From Synechococcales cyanobacterium PMM_0003 (GTDB lineage: Bacteria; Cyanobacteriota; Cyanobacteriia; Pseudanabaenales; Pseudanabaenaceae), in assembly GCA_949128015.1 (NCBI GenBank), contig CASBRC010000123.1, positions 1 to 5,659 on the forward strand: 5,659 nucleotides of DNA, read 5' to 3'. Position 1 is the first letter of the stretch. Each line of letters opens with the position of its first letter. The translations under genes were made by a program, and so were the position numbers. Below, one piece after another: positions 5,517 through 5,659 of the stretch. Under the pieces are notes generated by a model. The model was not told the origin of the DNA, did no database searches, and saw nothing but the letters and a program-made list of their open reading frames with translations.

Positions 5517-5659
5517 ATGACTATTGCTAATTCTGCGCCAACATTAACGATTCTCGAAAATGGCGATTGCCTGAATCGCCTCGAATTTGAACGCCTTTAT
5601 ACAGCCTCAAAAGTCAAAAAAGCAGAACTCATCGAAGGACTTGTATACGTGGCTTCTCC
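5517..5659 (+). CDS. Uma2-family (DUF820-type) nuclease-like protein, 5' part only
   Basis: The window holds the first 47 codons. The protein begins MTIANSAPTLTILENGDCLN and continues RLEFERLYTASKVKKAELIEGLVYVAS. The pattern L-x-EFERLY, a short linker, then KAELIEG.VY is the N-terminal signature of Uma2 proteins. These are expanded in cyanobacteria, share a PD-(D/E)xK nuclease fold, and have largely unknown biological roles. In KAELIEG the glutamates may include an early active-site position, while the main catalytic residues lie beyond the window. It starts five bases after the hisD stop without a visible ribosome site, so it is probably co-transcribed with hisD. Such placement is common for these genes and need not imply a link to histidine synthesis. 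Confidence 0.8.
   Translation, partial: MTIANSAPTLTILENGDCLNRLEFERLYTASKVKKAELIEGLVYVAS

Overview
The window comes from a cyanobacterium. The octamer GCGATCGC (HIP1) occurs at least eleven times between about 2250 and 5450, and the TrpE, HisD and Uma2-type proteins read as cyanobacterial. A Pseudanabaena-like filamentous lineage would fit but cannot be fixed from this sequence. I found no HIP1 octamer in the first 1.77 kb, which is mobile DNA.

Layout. Positions 1-149 hold a plus-strand fragment of a transposase gene. Positions 134-1769 hold an IS4-superfamily insertion sequence with 12-bp terminal inverted repeats. Its minus-strand transposase keeps the D, D and Y-R-E-K catalytic positions but has an N-terminal frameshift near 1550. 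The right end of the IS abuts a decayed HNH-endonuclease remnant (about 1778-1999). An apparently intact trpE (anthranilate synthase component I) follows at 2031-3530. The 680-bp gap 3531-4212 holds a decayed helix-turn-helix gene with two in-frame amber codons (3630-3809), a 96-bp MITE-like element with TA-flanked inverted repeats and a 22-bp internal hairpin (3877-3972), and a second long inverted repeat (4007-4072). An apparently intact hisD (histidinol dehydrogenase) lies at 4213-5511. Five bases later begins a Uma2-family nuclease-like gene that runs off the window.

How the genes work together. trpE and hisD are core amino-acid biosynthesis genes (tryptophan branch entry and last steps of histidine). 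They are separated by repeat-rich DNA and are probably transcribed independently, in keeping with the scattered amino-acid genes usual in cyanobacteria. The rest is accessory debris: an IS that may no longer make its own transposase, remnants of small nuclease or DNA-binding genes, and short palindromic elements. I see no convincing new multi-gene system. The points most worth checking are the frameshifted transposase, the inverted 127-bp transposase fragment at the left edge, and the nested inverted repeats upstream of hisD.
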